Assembly (NCBI GenBank): GCA_030018695.1
Contig: JASEHI010000012.1
Span: 1 to 47,213, forward strand
From: Anaerolineales bacterium
GTDB taxonomy: Bacteria; Chloroflexota; Anaerolineae; Anaerolineales; Villigracilaceae
Direction of reading: 5' to 3'
DNA length: 47,213 bases
Positions 42,298-47,213 of the stretch are shown one piece after another (position 1 is the first letter of the stretch; each line of letters opens with the position of its first letter). The notes under the pieces were generated by a model, which saw nothing but the letters and a program-made list of their open reading frames with translations, was not told the origin of the DNA and made no database searches. Both the position numbers and the translations under genes were made by a program.

Positions 42298-43902
42298 CTA
42301 CGGTGGCAAATAATAAGCCTGCCACAACGCCCGATACCTTTTTTCCTCCTCTTCCCAGCGGGCGTCATCCCAGCCCAATTCCGGCTGGACAATGGCGCGG
42401 ATCTTCGCCATCTCGTTCAGCCCGCCGCCGGGCAGGGTGATGGCAAGACGCAACCTCCGCGCCAGCAGGTCATCCAGATGAACCACGTCCTCGGCGCGCG
42501 CCGCCCAGCGCAATTCAGCCCACAGTGAAAGGCTTTCGCCGATGGGCTTCAACTCCCCATCTTGCGCGGCAGCCATCAGATGACAGGTTTCGCTTCCGTA
42601 ACGCCCCACCAGCCGCAAGCGCATGGATGCTTCCAACTGCCCGCAGACTTTCATCTCATCCGGCAGAGGATCGAACCCGCGCATCTTTTTTCCCAGCCGC
42701 GCATGCTCCGGCAGCACGGGACGGATCGCCCGCAATGCCTGTTGCGCCATCAAACGGAATGTGGTCAGCTTGCCGCCGCTGACGGTCAGCAGCCCGTTCT
42801 CGTTCCACAGCACGAACTCGCGCGATTCTTTCGAGGGGTTGGCCTTGCCCGAATCCACCACCGCCCGCATCCCCGCCAGCGTGGACTGCACGTCGGCGAG
42901 TGACAAAACCAGGCCTGGGAAGGCGTATGTGACCGAGTTCATCAGATATTCAGCCTCGGCATCCGAGATGCGCAGGTCGGTGGCCGGCGCGGCGGCGTGA
43001 TCCACGTCGGTGGTGCCGACCAGGGTCACGCCCTCCCAGGGCACGACGAAGACCGGGCGGCTGTCTTGGGGATGCAGGAAGGTGACGGCGCGTGTCAACG
43101 AGAGTTTGTTCGACGGGAAGAAGAGGTGACTGCCGCGCAAGACCCGCAGGCGCTCCCGACCCCCGACCATTCCCCGCGACTCGTCCGCCCAGGCGCCCGT
43201 GGCGTTGATCACCGCCCGGGCGCGGACCTCGGTCGTTTTGACTGAACCAGGCGCGAGGCGCCGCTGCGAGCCATCTGTCGAGCAGTCCCGCACCGCCACG
43301 CCGCAAGCGCGTTCACCGGCTTTGAGCAAGCCTTCCACACGGGCATAGTTCAGCGCCAGAGCGCCGTCCTTGGTCGCTTCCAAAATTACCCGCAACACCA
43401 GGCGGGCGTCGTCGGTCTGGGCGTCGAAGTAGCGGTAGCCGCAGATCATTTCCGGCGAAGTCAGTTGCGGGCACAACTCGCGCAGGCCAGCGGGTGAGTA
43501 ATGCTTGTGATTCCATTTCAGCGCCAGCAGGTCATACAGGCTCAAGCCAAAGCCGAAAACCCAGGCCGGGATTTTATCGCCCGCGTAGTTTGCCATTAGA
43601 AAAGGCAGCGGTGAGACCAGCCCGCGCCCCTCCTTCAGCAGGCGCTCGCGCTCATGCACTGACTCATAGGTCAACTTGATTTGCGCGTTTCTCAAATAGC
43701 GCAGCCCGCCGTGGACGAGTTTGGATGAGCGGCTGGAGGTGCCGGAGGCAAAATCGTGCTGTTCAAAGAGCACCGCGCTCAGACCCGCCCGCGCCGCCTC
43801 GCGCAGGATGCCCGCGCCGGTGATGCCCCCGCCGATGATGATGAGGTCGAATTCGCGATCCAATTGCGACCAGACGGTGTCACGCCAGTTTGTTGTCCAC
43901 AT
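42298..43902 (-). CDS. glpD: Glycerol-3-phosphate dehydrogenase (FAD)
   Basis: 534 residues. FAD loop DLIIIGGGITGAGILREAAR, GlpD signature GTSSRSSKLVHGGLRYL, and VNATGAWADESRGMV, TDVDHAAAPATDLRISDAEA in the middle. The C-terminal helical domain fits. It oxidises glycerol 3-phosphate to DHAP at the membrane, passing electrons to quinone. Start ATG 43902; an extension to 44073 is encoded by the repeat array at 43920-44012 and rejected. Followed upstream on the strand by a thioredoxin-like gene and an alkyl-DHAP-synthase-like gene. Confidence 0.95.
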   Translation of the reverse strand: MWTTNWRDTVWSQLDREFDLIIIGGGITGAGILREAARAGLSAVLFEQHDFASGTSSRSSKLVHGGLRYLRNAQIKLTYESVHERERLLKEGRGLVSPLPFLMANYAGDKIPAWVFGFGLSLYDLLALKWNHKHYSPAGLRELCPQLTSPEMICGYRYFDAQTDDARLVLRVILEATKDGALALNYARVEGLLKAGERACGVAVRDCSTDGSQRRLAPGSVKTTEVRARAVINATGAWADESRGMVGGRERLRVLRGSHLFFPSNKLSLTRAVTFLHPQDSRPVFVVPWEGVTLVGTTDVDHAAAPATDLRISDAEAEYLMNSVTYAFPGLVLSLADVQSTLAGMRAVVDSGKANPSKESREFVLWNENGLLTVSGGKLTTFRLMAQQALRAIRPVLPEHARLGKKMRGFDPLPDEMKVCGQLEASMRLRLVGRYGSETCHLMAAAQDGELKPIGESLSLWAELRWAARAEDVVHLDDLLARRLRLAITLPGGGLNEMAKIRAIVQPELGWDDARWEEEEKRYRALWQAYYLPP

Positions 43903-43919
43903 GTTGGTTGTCCGTAAGA

Positions 43920-44012
43920 CGTGAGTCGTGAAACGTGATGCGTGATGCGTGAAACGTGATGCGTGAAACGTGATGCGTGAAACGTGATGCGTGAAGCGTA
44001 AAGCGTAAACGC
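43920..44012. repeat. Tandem GAAACGTGATGCGT array upstream of glpD
   Basis: Eight or so 7-17 bp units of GTGAAACGTGATGC in the interval between the Trx-like stop and the glpD ATG. Continues as an open frame with glpD. Confidence 0.8.
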
Positions 44013-44066
44013 ACCCGACAATCAGGTCTATAATGGTAGCTGCTTCCACCATGCCATGCGGAGCAG

Positions 44067-44330
44067 CTACCATAACGCTTCGCGCAGCCAGGCAACGACC
44101 TCATCCTTCGACGGGAAGCGCCCGCTACAGACCAGTTTCTCGTTGATCACCAGGCTAGGCAAGACCAGCACTAAAGCATATTTGCCGATCTCGCTTGGAT
44201 CGCTGATCTCGGCAATTTCCACTGCCAGATCGGGATATTGGGTATGCAACTCGTTCAGAGTGGACAAGACCATCCGCCTGACGGCGTAACGCTCAGGATG
44301 GCGCAAGGCAAGGATCTTGACGGTTATCAC
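44067..44330 (-). CDS. Thioredoxin-fold protein lacking the CxxC motif
   Basis: 87 residues. MITVKILALRHPERYAVRRM at the place of CxxC has no Cys; cis-Pro58 in VLPSLVINEKLVCSG (Cys68) and KDEVVAWLREAL match small thioredoxin-like proteins. Redox function is doubtful; may bind metal or protein. It lies between glpD and the alkyl-DHAP-synthase-like gene, 4 bp after the latter's stop. Confidence 0.7.
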   Translation of the reverse strand: MITVKILALRHPERYAVRRMVLSTLNELHTQYPDLAVEIAEISDPSEIGKYALVLVLPSLVINEKLVCSGRFPSKDEVVAWLREALW

Positions 44331-44334
44331 GATG

Positions 44335-45930
44335 CTAATCCTCTAAAAGCTTACCCGGATTCAGCACACCCTGTGGATCGAGCGTCCGCCGCGCGGCTGC
44401 GAGCAAGCGCATCCCAAGCTCGCCTTTTTCGGCGGCGAGATAAGGAGCGTGATCCAGCCCGACGCCGTGCTGGTGACTGATCGTCCCGCCGTGAGCCAGG
44501 ATGACGCGGCTGGCCGCGCCTTTCAAGACCTGCCAGCGGCGCAGGGTTTCATCTGGATCTTGAGCGCGGCGGTAGAGATAAGTGACGTAGATGCTGGCGC
44601 CGTCCGCGTAGACGTGCGAGAGATGGGCGAAGGCCAGCACGCGTTCATTGACATCAGTCAAGCCATTTTTCAAGACTGCCAGAATTTCATTCGCCGTATC
44701 CATCACCGCCGACCATTTCACGGCGCTCTCGAGCGTATCCAGGGCGTAGCCGCGCTCCCAGAGCGTGTTGCGCAAATAAGGCGTCAGGAAGCGCGACTTG
44801 CGCCACATCCGGCCGATGAGCGTGCCGGTCAGCAGGCCGCCGTGTTCGCGGATCACGGCGCTGGCCTGACGATAGGCCTGCCGCGCCGTTCGTCGGCCGC
44901 CCGTCACCCCGAAGACGAACAGGCAGCGCGCCTCTCCATAGCGCAACGTCCGCAGGCCGCGATCGGCCCATTTTACCAGGTCGTCCTTTCCCGCCAGGGC
45001 GAGCGTGGTGGTCGTCTCCGTGGCATTGGATGAGCGAACCATGGATACGCCGATGCCGTTTTGAGCAATAGCTTGCAGCGCGGCGACGCCCTGCTCCCAA
45101 TCGTGGAAGAAGGCAGCATGGAAAGACTCCGTCTCCGGCAGGCGGCGGACGCGCAGCGTGGCGCGCGTGATGACGCCCAGGCGTCCCTCCGAGCCGAGGA
45201 TGAGCTGCCTGATATCTGGCCCGGCGGCCGAAGCCGGGTGCGGAGGCAGCTCCAGCCCGCCAATGGGCGTTTCGACATGCCCGCCGGCAAACAGATCTTC
45301 GATGCGGCCGTAGTAGTAGGATTGTTGCCCGCTGGAACGCGTCGCGATCCAGCCGCCCAAGGTGGAGAATTCAAAGGATTGAGGGAAATGGCCGAGGTTG
45401 TAGCCGCGCGCCCGAAGTTGCCTTTCGATCTCTGGCCCAGCGATACCCGCCTCGAAGGTCGCCAGATGGCTGGTCTCGTCCAGTTCGAGCAGACGGTTGA
45501 GGCGCGACAGGTCGAGGGTCAGGACGGGCGCGCCGCCGGGGAGCGGGTTGATGTGCCCGACCACGCTCGTCCCGCCGCCGTAGGGGATGATTTTCACGCC
45601 GGTCTTTTGGGCGTAGGCCAGCAGTTTGCGGACATCTTCGTCAGAGGTTGGATAGGCCACACCGTCGGGAAAGTTCCCGATCTGCCCGGAACGCAGCGCG
45701 ACCCAATCCGGCAGCGATTGTCCGCGGGCGTGGCGCAGGCGCTGCTCGGGGTCAACGGAAATCAGGGGGTGAGAGGCAAGGCGGGAAGGGGGAACCGCAG
45801 CCAGTACTTGTTCAATGGCCGCGTCAGGCAGGCACGCACCGGCGCCGAGCTGTTCCGCCAGGTAGCGCGCCGCAGAGTCTGGTAAAGGATATAGGTGACT
45901 TTCTTCGCCCCAGCCGTTCCAGCGTTTCAT
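44335..45930 (-). CDS. FAD-linked oxidase, alkyl-DHAP synthase (AGPS)-like
   Basis: 531 residues. FAD-binding type 4 (VAO) fold: DGVAYPTSDEDVRKLLAYAQ, IIPYGGGTSVVGHINPL, FEFSTLGGWIATRSSGQQSY and YGRIEDL; AGPS-like C-terminus HGGTISHQHGVGLDHAPYLA with the His-x-His pair. AGPS swaps the acyl chain of acyl-DHAP for a fatty alcohol in ether-lipid synthesis; close relatives include lactate or glycolate oxidases, so the role is tentative. Start ATG 45930 (GAGGAG upstream); the TTG-type extension to 45948 is unlikely. Co-located with GlpD, which makes DHAP. Confidence 0.85.
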   Translation of the reverse strand: MKRWNGWGEESHLYPLPDSAARYLAEQLGAGACLPDAAIEQVLAAVPPSRLASHPLISVDPEQRLRHARGQSLPDWVALRSGQIGNFPDGVAYPTSDEDVRKLLAYAQKTGVKIIPYGGGTSVVGHINPLPGGAPVLTLDLSRLNRLLELDETSHLATFEAGIAGPEIERQLRARGYNLGHFPQSFEFSTLGGWIATRSSGQQSYYYGRIEDLFAGGHVETPIGGLELPPHPASAAGPDIRQLILGSEGRLGVITRATLRVRRLPETESFHAAFFHDWEQGVAALQAIAQNGIGVSMVRSSNATETTTTLALAGKDDLVKWADRGLRTLRYGEARCLFVFGVTGGRRTARQAYRQASAVIREHGGLLTGTLIGRMWRKSRFLTPYLRNTLWERGYALDTLESAVKWSAVMDTANEILAVLKNGLTDVNERVLAFAHLSHVYADGASIYVTYLYRRAQDPDETLRRWQVLKGAASRVILAHGGTISHQHGVGLDHAPYLAAEKGELGMRLLAAARRTLDPQGVLNPGKLLED

Positions 45931-46138
45931 AAGGTCTCCTCGCGCCAAAAGATTATCTTTATTCTACAACCGCACGGCGGTTATGGCAACACCTTCGCTT
46001 GACATGGGTGCTATAATATTTTCAGTGAATTGTATTTCTGGCCTATAACCCCGAAGCGCAGGGATAGACCGTCCATAAGTCGTTAACCCGCCAAGTGGCG
46101 GCTCAAAAAATTATTGGCCCGCGCTACAGTCTAAATTT

Positions 46139-46147
46139 TGCTATAAT
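46139..46147 (+). promoter_or_regulatory. Extended -10 promoter of the HEPN gene
   Basis: TTGCTATAAT: TGC followed by TATAAT (46142-46147), an extended -10. A similar GTGCTATAAT occurs at 46008-46017. No good -35 boxes. The 45931-46203 gap otherwise holds a CCGCCA/TGGCGG hairpin (about 46088-46101). Confidence 0.45.
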
Positions 46148-46203
46148 TCGGTAGCGCGATTTTTCAAAGCTGCCATGATGACGCAATTACCGTTTCTTCT
46201 TTT

Positions 46204-46893
46204 ATGCGGCTGTATGCCCTTCTGCTAGGAGCGTGGGCCGAATGCCGCTTGCGCAAACTCATTTACGAACCGAAAGGATTTAATTCATCAGAACGAGATT
46301 TAGTGCGAGTTGAAAACACACAACTCAAGCAATGGCAAAAGGCGGTAGAAATAGCGTTTCGCAGGCAGTATAAAATTCCAATAGCTGCTTTATCAGCCCA
46401 AAATTTACCTCATTCGTCATACTCACGATACGCTACACTTTCAGATATGCTCAACGATGACGTCGGTTCAATTATCGAACTAAGAAACAAGCTAGTTCAC
46501 GGCCAATGGGTTTACCCACTAAATAGTGATGGCGACGATGTAGCGCAGGAGCAAATGGACGCTCTTCGGGTAGAAAACCTATTATCTCTGCAATTCAAGA
46601 AAAGGTTACTTGAGTCTTTATCGGCGGCCATCCATGATCTGGTTGTTTCCAGGCCAACGTTCGAGAGAGATTTCGACTACCATTTTCAGATAATTATTGA
46701 AACACAACGTAATCTCCAAAACCGCAAGTACAAATCCTATGTGGAAAGTTTGCATAAAAAATATCAGCGTGGTAACTGTCCATTCGCTGAAATGGTTTTG
46801 ACTTTCTTCAATTTTCGGCCAGCCGAGTGTAGATGGCTGCTGACAAACCAAGCAACTCCAAGATACGGGTTTGCAAGGCCGTCAATGGCGTGA
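46204..46893 (+). CDS. HEPN-domain (RiboL-PSP-HEPN-like) protein
   Basis: 229 residues. ELRNKLVHGQW has R94-x4-H99, the HEPN RNase motif. FDYHFQIIIETQRNLQNRKY and the flanking helices fit. HEPN nucleases act in defence and toxin-antitoxin systems. AT-rich relative to neighbours. The frame is open upstream of the ATG (to about 46150), so the N-terminus may extend from a non-ATG start or have been lost. The last ~30 residues overlap the transposase gene in antisense, so the 3' end was probably altered by the insertion. Confidence 0.65.
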   Translation: MRLYALLLGAWAECRLRKLIYEPKGFNSSERDLVRVENTQLKQWQKAVEIAFRRQYKIPIAALSAQNLPHSSYSRYATLSDMLNDDVGSIIELRNKLVHGQWVYPLNSDGDDVAQEQMDALRVENLLSLQFKKRLLESLSAAIHDLVVSRPTFERDFDYHFQIIIETQRNLQNRKYKSYVESLHKKYQRGNCPFAEMVLTFFNFRPAECRWLLTNQATPRYGFARPSMA

Positions 46894-47213
46894 CATGGCG
46901 AATAATCCGGTTGGGCAAGTGCACAATCGTCAGGTTTATCTTATCGAAAGCCTTGAGTAGCCTCTCGGTGGTTGGGTTGTCTATGCCCTTTTTAGGGTTG
47001 TTTTCGATCAACCCGGTCAGCTTCTCCTTGTATTGCTTGAGTTTCCGGCGCACAACGAACTCGATCAAAGTCAGCATTCGCACGGCAACGCTCAACAGGT
47101 TCGTCAGGCCGACCACTTGGTCATCGTTCTTGACGAACATAGGGTCTAACGATAGTGGCACACCTTTCAAGCGATGAAACCCGCGCTCGATGATCCATTC
47201 GTCCCGATAAGTC
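46808..47213 (-). CDS. IS transposase (IS1634/IS4-like), C-terminal part
   Basis: About 135 residues, partial; the 5' end is outside the window. YRDEWIIERGFHRLKG carries the Glu and Y-x(2)-E-x(6)-R-x pattern of the DDE catalytic C-terminal region, then PLSLDPMFVKNDDQVVGLTN and EFVVRRKLKQ. The protein ends TRLAEN. This sits at the edge of an insertion sequence whose end overlaps the HEPN gene. Confidence 0.88.
   Translation of the reverse strand, partial: TYRDEWIIERGFHRLKGVPLSLDPMFVKNDDQVVGLTNLLSVAVRMLTLIEFVVRRKLKQYKEKLTGLIENNPKKGIDNPTTERLLKAFDKINLTIVHLPNRIIRHVTPLTALQTRILELLGLSAAIYTRLAEN

Noticed and set aside
43903-44073. GlpD N-terminal extension
   Set aside because: It translates the GAAACGTGATGCGT repeat array (repeating SRFTHH-type peptide); the FAD motif follows ATG 43902.

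Overview
The window looks like a chromosomal segment of a GC-rich, probably thermophilic or environmental member of the Chloroflexota (Anaerolineae-like). This is inferred from gene content: a single-subunit Elp3, a DUF6754/zinc-ribbon/GlmL-like membrane cluster, a TrpB2-type tryptophan synthase beta chain under a tryptophan T-box, and MPxTG-tailed surface proteins. The density of short interspersed repeats, many of them inside reading frames, also fits. No rRNA, tRNA or CRISPR array was seen. The window starts inside a small inverted-repeat element and ends inside a transposase gene.

Layout. 1-903: an XRE-cupin regulator broken by a 150-bp non-autonomous element. 1139-7105 (+): a lipid-utilisation operon with a TetR regulator, alpha/beta hydrolase, MaoC hydratase, atypical KAS III-fold enzyme, acyl-CoA synthetase and secreted lipase-like hydrolase; every junction overlaps or nearly does. 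7280-10370: a methyltransferase, a DUF5678 protein with a truncated aspartyl-protease-like partner, and Elp3. 10452-16162 (-): an anchored protein of unknown function, MutM, two GNAT acetyltransferases, a frameshifted bacterioferritin, PRPP synthetase, and the methylmalonyl-CoA mutase accessories MeaB and the B12-binding subunit. 16605-24443 (+): a tightly packed seven-gene membrane operon built around a GlmL/MutL-like ASKHA protein, the best candidate here for an undescribed system. 24818-25420: an MPxTG surface protein. 25504-29670 (-): DMT permease, phosphohexomutase, DUF389-SH3 membrane protein, HAD phosphatase. 29751-31714 (+): promoter, Trp T-box leader and TrpB2. 31860-37980 (-): remnants of a toxin-antitoxin pair, a FIST sensor, a large multi-GAF histidine kinase, a phytol/dolichol kinase-like protein and an alkyltransferase-like protein. 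37998-40900 (-): a NotI-type restriction-modification pair with noticeably lower GC. 40952-42221 (-): SurE and a small acidic protein. 42298-45930 (-): GlpD, a thioredoxin-fold protein lacking CxxC, and an alkyl-DHAP-synthase-like flavoenzyme, suggesting glycerol-phosphate/ether-lipid chemistry. 46204-47213: an AT-rich HEPN-domain gene abutting an IS transposase.

The most striking genome-scale property is repeat traffic. Two distinct MITE-like elements have recognisable target-site duplications (3 bp at 589-744, 9 bp at 16240-16367). Several families of short palindromic or tandem repeats are inserted in frame in at least eight protein genes (methyltransferase, Elp3, MutM, B12-binding subunit, zinc-ribbon protein, 23364-24443 protein, DMT permease, histidine kinase), sometimes nested in each other. 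One family is also inserted into the T-box leader. All functional assignments rest on reading motifs by eye; no database search was possible.
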